DNA from: CAYMNU01 sp964391885 | GTDB lineage: Archaea; Altiarchaeota; Altiarchaeia; JAFGQM01 | Direction of reading: 5' to 3' | Length of the DNA stretch: 64,000 nt | Assembly: GCA_964391885.1 (NCBI GenBank) | Contig: CAYMNU010000010.1 | Coordinates: 1 to 64,000 of the forward strand | Shown: one piece after another, positions 33,428-41,671 of the stretch | Layout: every line of letters starts with the position of its first letter | How positions within the stretch are numbered: the first letter of the stretch is position 1 | Program-made: the position numbers and the translations under genes | The notes under the pieces: model-generated | The model's input: only the letters and a program-made list of their open reading frames with translations | Told to the model about the DNA's origin: nothing | Database searches by the model: none

Positions 33428-33438
33428 TTATTTATTAA
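33428..33438 (+). promoter_or_regulatory. TATA box upstream of the ADH synthase gene
   Basis: TTATTTATTAA is centred about 37 bases before the ATG, giving a transcript with a leader of roughly 10 bases. It lies in the 178-base AT-rich divergent region between gap and the shikimate-entry gene. Confidence 0.5.
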
Positions 33439-33469
33439 CCCTCTGTTCCAAAATAAACATAACACTAAA

Positions 33470-34267
33470 ATGATTTCAGGAAAAGAGATCCGCATGGAAA
33501 GGATCATGGACCGCAGGGATGGAAGGGCTATAATAGTCCCAATGGACCACGGCGTTACGGTGGGGCCTATAGCGGGCCTTGAAGACATGGCAAAGACCGT
33601 GGACTCTGTGGTAAACGGCGGAGCAAATGCAGTGCTTATGCACAAGGGTATTGTAGGCTGCGGCCATCGTGGATACGGAAAGGATGCAGGGCTCATAATT
33701 CACCTCAGCACCGGAACGACGTCGCTCGGTGCCGACCCGAATATAAAAAAGCTTGTGACTACTGTTGAGCAAGCGGTCAAGATGGGCGCAGATGCCGTTA
33801 GCGTCCATGTCAATGTAGGGGCAAACGGAGAAGCGGATATGTTACAGGACTTGGGTATGGTGGCAGAGGTTGCAGACGAGTGGGGCATGCCCCTTCTCGC
33901 GATGATGTACCCACGAGGCCATGATATAAAGAACCCTTACGATGTTGAAGTTATCAAGATTGCCGCGAGGGCGGGCGTTGAGCTGGGGGCTGACATCATA
34001 AAAACCAGCTACACCGGCGACATAGACAGTTTCAAGCAGGTCGTCAGGGGCTGCGGAAACGTGCCCGTAGTCATCGCAGGGGGCGAGAAGATGAAGAAGC
34101 TGAGCGATGTCTTGCAGATGGTAAAGGATTCTATTGAAGCGGGCGGAGCCGGAGTTGCAATGGGAAGGAACATATTCCAGGCTGATGACCCTGCGAAGAT
34201 GGTTGCCGCACTCGAAGCGGTGGTCCACGGCAACAAGAGCGTAGACGAGGCACTAAAACTGCTTTAG
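33470..34267 (+). CDS. aroA': 2-amino-3,7-dideoxy-D-threo-hept-6-ulosonate synthase (DhnA-type aldolase)
   Basis: First enzyme of the archaeal route to 3-dehydroquinate that avoids DAHP, condensing a hexulose phosphate with aspartate semialdehyde. Motifs are VPMDHGVTVGPIAGL near residue 24, GGANAVLMHKGIV, HRGYGKDAGLIIHLS, MPLLAMMYPRG, the Schiff-base Lys in DIIKTSYTGD and VAMGRNIFQ. These match the methanogen enzyme MJ0400 closely (from memory). Fructose-bisphosphate aldolase is the alternative within this family. DHQ synthase II and DHQ dehydratase follow downstream, which favours the shikimate role. Confidence 0.85.
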   Translation: MISGKEIRMERIMDRRDGRAIIVPMDHGVTVGPIAGLEDMAKTVDSVVNGGANAVLMHKGIVGCGHRGYGKDAGLIIHLSTGTTSLGADPNIKKLVTTVEQAVKMGADAVSVHVNVGANGEADMLQDLGMVAEVADEWGMPLLAMMYPRGHDIKNPYDVEVIKIAARAGVELGADIIKTSYTGDIDSFKQVVRGCGNVPVVIAGGEKMKKLSDVLQMVKDSIEAGGAGVAMGRNIFQADDPAKMVAALEAVVHGNKSVDEALKLL

Positions 34268-34284
34268 CAGCGCTTTTATCGCCA

Positions 34285-34680
34285 ATGCAAATGGTTCGTT
34301 TAAGCAAGAGGAAGCTCTGCTCAGTACACAACGATAAGCCTGATATGTGCAGCCTAGTGCCGACTCAGGAGGTCCATCCCAAGATTGAAAGGAAAGACTG
34401 CATCTACTGCGGAAACTGCTGCCAGCTTAGCGCCAGGTTCTTTGGGGATAAGAGCGACCGAGACAGGGTCATCGGAGAGATAAGGAATCGTTCTGAGATT
34501 CTTGAAACGCATGGGCTAAATATTGAAAAGGTCGTGGGGCATATAATAGAATACGACAGGATACCTCAACGGGGGGAAGTGGGGTTAATGGAAGAGGACT
34601 GGGTATTCAAGAGGGCCCATTGCTGCCTTTTGGTCACAGACGATTTGCTCGAAGGGAACCCGGATTATGAATACGATTGA
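34285..34680 (+). CDS. Cys-rich YkgJ-like metal-binding protein
   Basis: 131 residues with eight or more cysteines, among them CSVHNDKPDMC, DCIYCGNCCQLS and HCCLL. The CxxCxxCC element resembles the YkgJ family of presumed zinc or iron binding proteins. The partner or function is unknown. An ATG six bases downstream is an alternative start. The end overlaps the YjbQ gene by 14 bases. Confidence 0.6.
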   Translation: MQMVRLSKRKLCSVHNDKPDMCSLVPTQEVHPKIERKDCIYCGNCCQLSARFFGDKSDRDRVIGEIRNRSEILETHGLNIEKVVGHIIEYDRIPQRGEVGLMEEDWVFKRAHCCLLVTDDLLEGNPDYEYD

Positions 34681-35056
34681 GGTCGAGAGCAGGAAAAGGG
34701 AGGAATTTATAGATATCACTTGCAGGCTGCAAAATATCGTTGCTGAATCTAATGTATGCAATGGCTTATGCATAATATTTTGCCCCCATACCACCGCGGG
34801 CCTGACAATCAATGAGAATGCAGATCCAGATGTCGTTGAAGATATCCTTGCGCAGTTAAATAAACTTATCCCGAGGAATGCCGGTTTCAAGCATTCAGAA
34901 GGCAACAGCGATGCACATATAAAGGCAAGCTTGATGGGACCGTCACTGACTGTCTTGATTGAAGGGGGAAAACTTATTTTAGGGGCCTGGCAAGGTACCT
35001 ACCTCTGCGAGTTTGATGGGCCGAAGAAAAGAAAGGTGCATATAAAGATACTATGA
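34667..35056 (+). CDS. yjbQ: YjbQ/UPF0047 family protein
   Basis: 129 residues. Family hallmarks are IIFCPHTTAGLTINENAD, RNAGFKHSEGNSDAHIKASL and LILGAWQGTYLCEFDGP. Some members have thiamin phosphate synthase activity in vitro, but the true role is not settled. It overlaps the Cys-rich gene before it and precedes the DHQ synthase leader region. Confidence 0.9.
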   Translation: MNTIEVESRKREEFIDITCRLQNIVAESNVCNGLCIIFCPHTTAGLTINENADPDVVEDILAQLNKLIPRNAGFKHSEGNSDAHIKASLMGPSLTVLIEGGKLILGAWQGTYLCEFDGPKKRKVHIKIL

Positions 35057-35119
35057 TTTTTACTGTTTATAGTCTATGTGGACCAAGTAAACAGACGGCG
35101 CAGCTCTTTGCGGCGCTGA

Positions 35120-35129
35120 TTTTTATAAT
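35120..35129 (+). promoter_or_regulatory. TATA box for the aroB'-aroD operon
   Basis: TTTTTATAAT lies about 25-30 bases before the first arm of the inverted repeats that follow. Transcription would start near 35150 and leave a leader of about 90 bases before the aroB' ATG. Confidence 0.5.
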
Positions 35130-35153
35130 CCACGCTTCCAAATAACCACTCAT

Positions 35154-35225
35154 CGCAAGACCACATATCCACTTCACATATCCACTTTGGGCGTCTTGCG
35201 AGTTAAGAAACCTGAAAGGTTTCTT
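35154..35225 (+). promoter_or_regulatory. Structured leader with tandem repeat upstream of DHQ synthase II
   Basis: CGCAAGAC (35154-35161) and GTCTTGCG (35193-35200) are perfect inverted repeats. Between them lie two adjacent perfect copies of the 13-mer CACATATCCACTT (35162-35174, 35175-35187). A second hairpin, AAGAAACCT-GAA-AGGTTTCTT (35205-35225, 9 bp), follows and ends 16 bases before the start codon. Read as RNA, the leader folds into two stems; read as DNA, the tandem repeat could bind a regulator. No known riboswitch was recognised. Confidence 0.6.
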
Positions 35226-35241
35226 CAGATTCTACTCGATT

Positions 35242-36246
35242 ATGGCCAAACTACTCTGGGTTTCTGCAGAAGGTGATGCAGACTGGGAAGAAAGAAAGGA
35301 CATGGTTACTGCTGCCTTGGAAGCAGGGGCGGATGCCGTTGTGGCTAACGAAGGCGAGGCCTCAAAGGTAAGGGGCCTGGGCAAGATTTCTGTTGTCGGA
35401 GAAGACATAATGGCCAAGTTCATAACAATCACAAACAAGGAAGAAGAGCTTGAAGCTGCCAAGGAAGCAGGTTCGGGGACTGTGGTCGTATCAACAACCG
35501 ACTGGACAATCATCCCTCTTGAGAACATGATAGCGTCAAAGCATAAGAAAAACGGCACCCTCATAGCCCGAGTGTCAACAGTTTCAGACGCGAAGGTCGC
35601 ACTTGAGACCTTGGAAACGGGCGTGGATGGGGTACTGTTCGACGGGAAGCCCGGGGATATAAAGAGGGTAAAGGAGTTAATCGAGAAAATGAGTACGCCA
35701 ATGGTTGAATTACAGATTGCTAAGGTAACGAAAGTCAAGCCGGTCGGCATGGGCGACCGCGTCTGCGTGGACACCGCTTCGCTGTTTGAAAAAGGAGAAG
35801 GTATGCTTGTCGGGTCCGCCAGTTCAGGATTATTCCTCGTGCATTCGGAAACCATAGAATCACCATATGTGGCTGCACGGCCTTTCAGGGTAAATGCCGG
35901 GCCAGTGCATGCCTACACGCTGCTCCCGAACGGCAAAACTACATACCTAAGCGAGCTGGGCAGCGGCGATGAGGTTCTGGGCGTGGATTTCAAAGGAAAG
36001 ACAAGGACTATGGTAGTCGGCAGGATGAAGATAGAGAAGAGGCCGATGCTTCTGGTTGAAGCGGATGTGGGAAGTAAAAGGATTTCTACGATACTCCAGA
36101 ATGCTGAAACAATCAGGCTGACTAAAAAGGACGGGAAGGCAATCTCGGTAGCCGAGCTCAAGGCAGGTGATGAAATCCTCGTTTATGTAGAAGAGGGCGG
36201 GCGCCACTTCGGCATGGCCGTAAAAGAGAGTATAAATGAAAAATGA
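35242..36246 (+). CDS. aroB': 3-dehydroquinate synthase II
   Basis: Archaeal enzyme that oxidatively deaminates and cyclises the ADH synthase product to 3-dehydroquinate, using NAD. Typical segments are AKLLWVSAEGDADWEERKDM at the start, RVSTVSDAKVALETLE, GDRVCVDTASLFEKGEGMLV, GSASSGLFLVHSET and RPFRVNAGPVHAYTLLPNGK. The 334 residues are near full length for the family. The stop overlaps the start of aroD by 4 bases. Confidence 0.95.
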   Translation: MAKLLWVSAEGDADWEERKDMVTAALEAGADAVVANEGEASKVRGLGKISVVGEDIMAKFITITNKEEELEAAKEAGSGTVVVSTTDWTIIPLENMIASKHKKNGTLIARVSTVSDAKVALETLETGVDGVLFDGKPGDIKRVKELIEKMSTPMVELQIAKVTKVKPVGMGDRVCVDTASLFEKGEGMLVGSASSGLFLVHSETIESPYVAARPFRVNAGPVHAYTLLPNGKTTYLSELGSGDEVLGVDFKGKTRTMVVGRMKIEKRPMLLVEADVGSKRISTILQNAETIRLTKKDGKAISVAELKAGDEILVYVEEGGRHFGMAVKESINEK

Positions 36247-36932
36247 CATTGATATGCGTAACAATCACTGAGGCCAACGTCGATGAGTCCCTTGAGTCGA
36301 TGAAAAGGGCGAAAGAAGGCGGCGCGGATTTAGTCGAATTGAGACTGGACTACATCGGTGAACTGGACGATGCGAAGATAGGCGACCTTGTTGACGGGAT
36401 AGAGCTTCCGAAGATAGTCACGATTAGGCCAGAAGGCCAGGGCGGCTATTGGAAGGGCGAGGAAAAAGACCGCATAAACCACCTTATGACTTGCCTAAGC
36501 TTTGGGGCACAATATGTCGACGTAGAGGATTCTATGGATATTGGCTGGAGGTATGAAATGAGGAAGGCATGCAAGAACAGCGGCGCAGAGATGATAATTT
36601 CCCACCATGACTTCAAAAAGACGCCATCCAAACAAGAAATGATAGACATTTGCAAGAACGAATTCGCAGCAGGTGCCAGTATAGCTAAAATAGCAGTTAC
36701 TCCAAACAGCATAGAAGAGGTTTCAAGTGTACTGGGCGTTATGGAAACGTTCAAGGTACAGGGTAAAAAAGTGATAGGGATCTCCATGGGCAAGCTTGGC
36801 GTAATAACTAGGATTGCAGGACCGCAAGTGGGCGCATATCTCACCTATGCCTGTTTAGAGAAAGGAAAAGAATCTGCAGAAGGGCAACTGACACTTGAGC
36901 AGATGAAGGGTATATTCGATATTCTAAAGTGA
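36243..36932 (+). CDS. aroD: 3-dehydroquinate dehydratase type I
   Basis: Dehydrates 3-dehydroquinate to 3-dehydroshikimate through a Lys Schiff base. The start MTLICVTITEANVDES leads into GGADLVELRLDYI; the His pair is in MIISHHDFKKTPS and the catalytic Lys in ASIAKIAVTPNS. It has 229 residues. It is coupled to aroB'. Its last 9 bases overlap the end of the convergent phosphopantothenate synthetase gene. Confidence 0.94.
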   Translation: MTLICVTITEANVDESLESMKRAKEGGADLVELRLDYIGELDDAKIGDLVDGIELPKIVTIRPEGQGGYWKGEEKDRINHLMTCLSFGAQYVDVEDSMDIGWRYEMRKACKNSGAEMIISHHDFKKTPSKQEMIDICKNEFAAGASIAKIAVTPNSIEEVSSVLGVMETFKVQGKKVIGISMGKLGVITRIAGPQVGAYLTYACLEKGKESAEGQLTLEQMKGIFDILK

Positions 36933-37637
36933 GAGTGTCTTCTGTATCTCACTAATTGAGTTATTCAAGTTTTTCTTGTTGTCAAAGCCCCTAGAAAGGC
37001 AATCATCCTTTGTAAACTCAATCATGTTAGGGAGTGCGCGCACTACATTATCCACTATAGTTATGTCTGCAGCCTCTGAAGTGCGTGAGAATGGGTTCAG
37101 GTCTATCGCCACTACCCTTTTCCCCCATGCTTTCAAAGCCTCAGTCCTATCGCCGTCTTCGAGCATCACCAGTACGACATCCGCCTTTGCAATGCCTTCT
37201 GGATCCACCCTGCCGCGTGCAGAATCGAGATTCGGGACATTAGCCTTCTCACCATTACCATAGACTTTTTCAGCACCGGCGAGCTTAAGTATGGCTGCAA
37301 TGCTATCCTCACGCTCTTTTGACCAATAAAAAAGGTTGATTTCAATTTTTGAATTGGTAAGTTCTGCAAGCTTAACGACCTCCTTGGCGCATAATGCTGC
37401 CACATTGCCGTTGACTGAAATAACCGGGCTTTCGGCAGACTTAAGAAGACATATGGCAGCCTTTTCGGCATCCAGCGCCGATTTGCTGCTCTTCTCACCA
37501 ATAAGATAATCAAAGGCTTCGCCCCTTCCTTGTGCAATCATGCCTGTGGGGGTAACATACCCAGAGTTAACACCTACCTCTATAAGATGCCTTTGCATCA
37601 GGGATTGATACCTAGGATGGGATTTTGGAATGTCCAC
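36924..37637 (-). CDS. 4-phosphopantoate--beta-alanine ligase (phosphopantothenate synthetase)
   Basis: Archaeal CoA pathway enzyme that joins 4-phosphopantoate and beta-alanine with ATP. The N-terminal DIPKSHPRYQSLMQRHLIEV, the following TPTGMIAQGRGEAFDYLIGE and AVDLNPFSRTSEAADITIVD-like end are family signatures. It has 237 residues and a GTG start; no ATG lies in frame upstream. CoaB at 60.4-61.1 kb acts later in the same pathway. Confidence 0.92.
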   Translation of the reverse strand: MDIPKSHPRYQSLMQRHLIEVGVNSGYVTPTGMIAQGRGEAFDYLIGEKSSKSALDAEKAAICLLKSAESPVISVNGNVAALCAKEVVKLAELTNSKIEINLFYWSKEREDSIAAILKLAGAEKVYGNGEKANVPNLDSARGRVDPEGIAKADVVLVMLEDGDRTEALKAWGKRVVAIDLNPFSRTSEAADITIVDNVVRALPNMIEFTKDDCLSRGFDNKKNLNNSISEIQKTLSL

Positions 37638-37680
37638 ACGCCTTTTTGAGTTTTTTACCTTAAAAAGACCAAAATAAGCA

Positions 37681-38196
37681 ATGAAAACCGCTCTTCTAAT
37701 CGGCCGCTACCAACCCTTCCACAACGGGCATCTGGAAGTGGTGAAGGAGATTCTGAATGAATGCGAGCTTCTGATAATAGCCGTGGGCAGCGCTCAGTAT
37801 AGCCACACTAGGGAAAACCCTTTTTCAGGGGGGGAACGACTTGGGATGATATCCGCCGCATTGGCAGGCGCGGACATACCGCTGCACAGATATATGATTG
37901 TCCCGATTCCCGACATTAACAATAACTCACTTTGGGTGGCGCATCTTAAAACATATTGCCCCCCTTTTGATGTCGCATATACGAGGAATCCCCTTTCCAA
38001 AAGGCTTTTTGAAGAAAGCAATGTGAGGGTCAAGGAGCAGCCCCTTTATGACCGAGTAAAGTACAGTGGGACTGCTATTCGTGAAAAAATGATAGAAGAC
38101 GGGAATTGGGAATGCTTGGTACCCAGAGGGGTTTCAGACGAAATAAAGAGAATAGATGGGATTATGAGACTAAAATCAGTCATAGGCACAGATTAA
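37681..38196 (+). CDS. nadM: Nicotinamide-nucleotide adenylyltransferase, archaeal type
   Basis: Makes NAD from NMN and ATP. Nucleotidyltransferase motif GRYQPFHNGHLEVVKEI is at residue 8 and the second motif YSGTAIREKM near 137; VGSAQYSHTRENPFSGGER follows the first. At 171 residues the length is normal. TACCTTAAAAAG just upstream may serve as TATA box for a nearly leaderless transcript. Confidence 0.95.
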   Translation: MKTALLIGRYQPFHNGHLEVVKEILNECELLIIAVGSAQYSHTRENPFSGGERLGMISAALAGADIPLHRYMIVPIPDINNNSLWVAHLKTYCPPFDVAYTRNPLSKRLFEESNVRVKEQPLYDRVKYSGTAIREKMIEDGNWECLVPRGVSDEIKRIDGIMRLKSVIGTD

Positions 38197-38208
38197 AGGG
38201 TGAATAAA

Positions 38209-38589
38209 ATGCCGGGAAGACCAAATAGGAGAAGGGCTGTGGATGCGCACCATGTAGGGGAGATATTAAGAAGTCCTTTGGATAAAGTCCTGCTTAGGAA
38301 TAGGTCTGCCTTCTTTGTAATGCGAGACGGGTCTATCAGGTATTTTCAAAGGGGCGTACCTCATCGGGATGCTATAAGGCATGTAGATCCCAAACATATA
38401 GAAGGTGCTGGTGCAGTCAGAGTAGTGAGGGAGAATATGATAGGTATTGAAAAACAATCTAACCAGCTTGGACATCTTCCAAAGACCTCGCAAGAAGCTG
38501 CCGAAGATGCGAAACTCCACGTCAAGGAGCAGTTGAAGGCTATAAGGGGCGACAGGGCTTTGGACGGCGTTTACTTTGGCGAGCTATAA
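38209..38589 (+). CDS. Small basic protein of unknown function
   Basis: 126 residues, starting MPGRPNRRRAVDAHHVGEIL. It has a basic N-terminus, a short beta-rich middle (SAFFVMRDGSIRYFQRGVPH) and a helical Lys/Glu-rich end. Its ATG lies behind GGGTGA at a good ribosome-binding distance; the GTG inside that motif is an alternative start. It follows nadM by 12 bases. No family recognised. Confidence 0.55.
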   Translation: MPGRPNRRRAVDAHHVGEILRSPLDKVLLRNRSAFFVMRDGSIRYFQRGVPHRDAIRHVDPKHIEGAGAVRVVRENMIGIEKQSNQLGHLPKTSQEAAEDAKLHVKEQLKAIRGDRALDGVYFGEL

Positions 38590-38642
38590 GAGCGATATTT
38601 TAATGCCTTTATTATCAATTATTAAAAGCGCAACCTAGGAAA

Positions 38643-39209
38643 ATGAGACCACCAAAACCAATAAAACACGAACAAGCCCAGAGGAATAAAGGTAAGAATA
38701 CCGGTAGGACATCAAGCGGACGCGCAGACATCAGGGCTAAGGGCGCCTCAAGGCCTCTTGTAGCACCTAATGGTCATGCTTCCAGGCGACCAAACATAAA
38801 CAAAGGCATCGCAGGAAGTGGCAATATACTCCAGATTATGAAGGAAAGACTGGGGCCTGCCGAAACAATTTCTGTTGCTCTTCTCATAGACAAAGGTGGC
38901 AATGTTCACGTAACAAGGCCCGGTGTAAGGGCAAGTGTTGACAGGGCTAGGATGGGCCTCAAGACATCAGAAGCTAAAAAAGTTGCGAATGCTTGGGTTG
39001 GGCCAGCCAACGGACGGGAAGGTAGGCAACTTTTTGTCCGCTTTGTTGATAAAGAGCATCAGAAGGAACATGGTGGTGTAGTACTTACTCGCCTTGGAGA
39101 AACGATCTCACGATTCAGGGGCGCAAGAGTTGTAGAGTCGGGGAGTTTCTTGCCGGGCCATATCACCAAAACCCAAAAAAATAGAAAGGAACGTATTAGC
39201 GGGCAGTGA
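38643..39209 (+). CDS. Protein of unknown function with disordered basic N-terminus
   Basis: 188 residues. The first 60 residues are Lys/Arg/Gly/Asn-rich and likely disordered (RNKGKNTGRTSSGRADIRAK). A compact domain follows (ISVALLIDKGGNVHVTRPGV, ANAWVGPANGREGRQLFVRF). No family recognised. It may form an operon with the preceding small basic gene. Its last 14 bases overlap the end of gatA on the other strand. Confidence 0.55.
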   Translation: MRPPKPIKHEQAQRNKGKNTGRTSSGRADIRAKGASRPLVAPNGHASRRPNINKGIAGSGNILQIMKERLGPAETISVALLIDKGGNVHVTRPGVRASVDRARMGLKTSEAKKVANAWVGPANGREGRQLFVRFVDKEHQKEHGGVVLTRLGETISRFRGARVVESGSFLPGHITKTQKNRKERISGQ

Positions 39210-40485
39210 TCGATTCAAAGCCTGCCATAACATCCAGGACCTTTTGATCCTCGAGCGGCCTGCCGATTACTTGCAAGCCATTTGGGATTCCATTTATGTC
39301 ACCAGCGGGAACTGAACCTGCAGGAACGCCCGCAAGGTTCGCAGGGACTGTGAATATGTCGTAAGCATAATTTATTTTTGGGTCTGTAGTTTTCTCAGTG
39401 AGTTTGCGCGGTAGCGTTGGGACAACGGGGCCCACGAGAACATCCACATCCTTAAGCGCTTTCATAAGCTCGTTTCTAATGACTGATCGTGCCTGAAGGC
39501 CTTTCCTGTAAAACTTGCCTTGCCATTCAGCTTGCGAGATATAGCTTCCGAGCATTATCCTCCTTAGGACTTCCTCGCCGCAGTTCTCTTCGATTTTATA
39601 GCCATATCTGCGACCGTCATATTTTCTTGTAGCGGAGAAGAATTCCACATAAACGTTGAGGTAATACGTGGGGATTGCTTTGTCTAAGGAGGGCAATCCA
39701 ACATCGATAATTTTTGCGCCGGCATCCTTTAATTTTTCTAAGGCTGTGTGAATGTGCTCACGAATGCCAGGATCAACAATGAGTTCATCGAATTCCCGGA
39801 GGTATCCCAATTTCTTGCCGTTGATATCTGTGTTGAGATTCTTTGAGAAATCACCTTTGAGATCAAGAGTTGTAGCATCCTTAATGTCTTTGCCGGAGAT
39901 AACATCAAGTAGAAGTGCAGCATCACTTACAGTATTCGCAATCGGGCATATCTGCTCAAGGCTCATTGCCATGTCGCATGCGCCGTAGCGAGAAACAGTG
40001 CCGTAGGTGGGCTTGAAGCCCACTGCGCCGCAGTAGCAGGCAGGGTTTCTTGTCGAGCCACCAGTGTCAGTCCCCAATGCCATATCAGCGTAGCCTGCGG
40101 CAACCGCGGCAGCAGAGCCAGATGAAGAGCCGCCGGAGATTCGCCCCGAGGCTCTCGGGTTCTCAGTTGGCCCGTAGTAAGAAGAATCACCAGTCGCTCC
40201 GCAGGCAAACTCGTCCATGTTGGCCATACTTAGGATAATGCCTCCTTCTTTTTTTATTCTCTCAATGACTGTAGCATCATAAGGTGCGACATAGTTCTCG
40301 AGGGTCTTCGATGCCCAGGAGGTGAGACAGCCTTCAACATTGATGCATGATTTTATCGCAAATACCTTGCCTGCGAGCCGGCCTTTGCTATTTTTAGCCT
40401 GTTCTCTTGCTTTCTCGGGATATTTTTTGATTAATGCATTGAACATATCCTTCTTGTCCAGCAACTTTTCTAGGTGTTCACTCAT
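39196..40485 (-). CDS. gatA: Asp/Glu-tRNA amidotransferase subunit A
   Basis: Amidase subunit that releases ammonia from glutamine or asparagine for tRNA-dependent amidation. The catalytic Lys is in GKVFAIKSCINVEG, and the Ser-cisSer pair in ISGGSSSGSAAAVAAG and GTDTGGSTRNPACYCGAVGF. The protein has 429 residues. It is coupled to gatC by a 4-base overlap. GatB is not in this window. Confidence 0.92.
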   Translation of the reverse strand: MSEHLEKLLDKKDMFNALIKKYPEKAREQAKNSKGRLAGKVFAIKSCINVEGCLTSWASKTLENYVAPYDATVIERIKKEGGIILSMANMDEFACGATGDSSYYGPTENPRASGRISGGSSSGSAAAVAAGYADMALGTDTGGSTRNPACYCGAVGFKPTYGTVSRYGACDMAMSLEQICPIANTVSDAALLLDVISGKDIKDATTLDLKGDFSKNLNTDINGKKLGYLREFDELIVDPGIREHIHTALEKLKDAGAKIIDVGLPSLDKAIPTYYLNVYVEFFSATRKYDGRRYGYKIEENCGEEVLRRIMLGSYISQAEWQGKFYRKGLQARSVIRNELMKALKDVDVLVGPVVPTLPRKLTEKTTDPKINYAYDIFTVPANLAGVPAGSVPAGDINGIPNGLQVIGRPLEDQKVLDVMAGFESITAR

Positions 40486-40709
40486 CTTTTTTTCTCCACC
40501 CTAACATAGCCATAGTCCCAGCCCGGGGCGAGCTTTTCAAACTTGCTGCGGAAGGCGGGATCGCAATGACCTGCATCATCCCGGCGGGTTACGTTCTTTA
40601 GGTCGACGACATAATGGGTCTCGTCGGTCTCGGGAACCCCTTTAAGTTTATCAGAGAACTCCTCTAGAAGCTTTTTACCTTCTGCTAATATCCGTCCTTC
40701 ATCTGGCAT
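40482..40709 (-). CDS. gatC: Asp/Glu-tRNA amidotransferase subunit C
   Basis: A 75-residue helical-plus-loop protein. The mid part LKGVPETDETHYVVDLKNVT and RRDDAGHCDPAFRSKFEKLA are of the GatC belt-peptide type that wraps GatA and GatB. Position directly before and overlapping gatA strongly supports the call. Confidence 0.8.
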   Translation of the reverse strand: MPDEGRILAEGKKLLEEFSDKLKGVPETDETHYVVDLKNVTRRDDAGHCDPAFRSKFEKLAPGWDYGYVRVEKKR

Positions 40710-40732
40710 AGGATAATTATAGCAAGAAGGAA

Positions 40733-41596
40733 TTAAAGCCTGCTTTCCAGGAACATGGTCAGATAGTCTTTTCTACCTGCTTTCTTGGCTTTTTCCTTAA
40801 AACCTTGTTTCTTGGCTAGCCTATCAAGAGCCTTGTGCATGCCGCTGCCGTACTGGGCAGCTTTTTTCGGCCTCCAGACTATGTCTTTTGGCAAAATCTC
40901 TTCGGCTGCTTTCTTTTCGCAGAACTTTCGTATAATATACTTTCCATCGTGCGACTCATGCGCATATTCGGGCTTTGTTTCTCCAGACCATAATCGCTCT
41001 ATTACAGGGATGGAAAGCCCGTATTCAACAAACCCGCTATCAAGAAAGGGGTTTCGTAGCTCGATTCCATTGTGTGCACATATAGCCCTGTCTATCTTTA
41101 TTATCCTATCTTTCAAATCCAGGCTGTCAAACTCCAATAGCTTCTCCAGCTCAGGATATCCCTTCTCAAACAATAGTGGGACATATCTAGCATAACCTCC
41201 GAACATCTCATCCGGCCCCTGGCCGGAGAGCATGACTTTCAGGCCGTCAGTTTTTGCTGCCATGGAGGCAAAATAGGTAGGCAGTTCTGCACCCACGCGC
41301 ACTGGGCTAATAAAACCCTCTTCTTTTTTGATTATAAGTAACAGCTTATCTAATGCGGACTCGACGTCGTCGTCGCTTAATGTGATTATCTCATGGCTAA
41401 AGTCGGCTTTGAGCTGTTTTGCAAAGGGTATATCACTGGCGCCTTCGGTGCCTATGGTATAAGCAGTCACATTGCAATGCCGTGCCGCAAGGGCCGCTAG
41501 AAGGCTCGAATCCACGCCGCCGGAATAGATGACACCAGTATCGTTCTCGCACATCGCTTTCACTATGCAGTCCAGTTTTTCAAGGAATTCATTCAT
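40733..41596 (-). CDS. Stand-alone asparagine-synthetase ATP-pyrophosphatase domain
   Basis: 287 residues matching only the C-terminal half of asparagine synthetase B. PP-loop VIYSGGVDSSLLAALAA lies near residue 22, with LSGQGPDEMFGGYARYV and IELRNPFLDSGFVEYGLSIP after it. The N-terminal glutaminase domain is absent, so ammonia must come from solution or a partner. It lies 23 bases before gatC-gatA in the same direction, and GatA is an amidase; sharing ammonia is a possible but untested idea. Confidence 0.85.
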   Translation of the reverse strand: MNEFLEKLDCIVKAMCENDTGVIYSGGVDSSLLAALAARHCNVTAYTIGTEGASDIPFAKQLKADFSHEIITLSDDDVESALDKLLLIIKKEEGFISPVRVGAELPTYFASMAAKTDGLKVMLSGQGPDEMFGGYARYVPLLFEKGYPELEKLLEFDSLDLKDRIIKIDRAICAHNGIELRNPFLDSGFVEYGLSIPVIERLWSGETKPEYAHESHDGKYIIRKFCEKKAAEEILPKDIVWRPKKAAQYGSGMHKALDRLAKKQGFKEKAKKAGRKDYLTMFLESRL

Positions 41597-41671
41597 TGCA
41601 GTATTTTTTAAGTTCCGACTATAAAATTAGTATCCAAGTATCGCATCTAGAGCCCATATGCGACCCCTGAT

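Noticed and set aside
33470..34267. Fructose-bisphosphate aldolase as primary call
   Set aside because: Same fold family, but segment-by-segment resemblance to the methanogen ADH synthase and the nearby aroB'-aroD favour the shikimate role.
35162..35187. Start of a CRISPR array
   Set aside because: Two directly adjacent 13-mers without spacers and no further copies; no cas genes in the window.
35232..35855. Minus-strand 207-codon frame opposite aroB'
   Set aside because: Ser/Thr-rich antisense shadow of a well-conserved enzyme.
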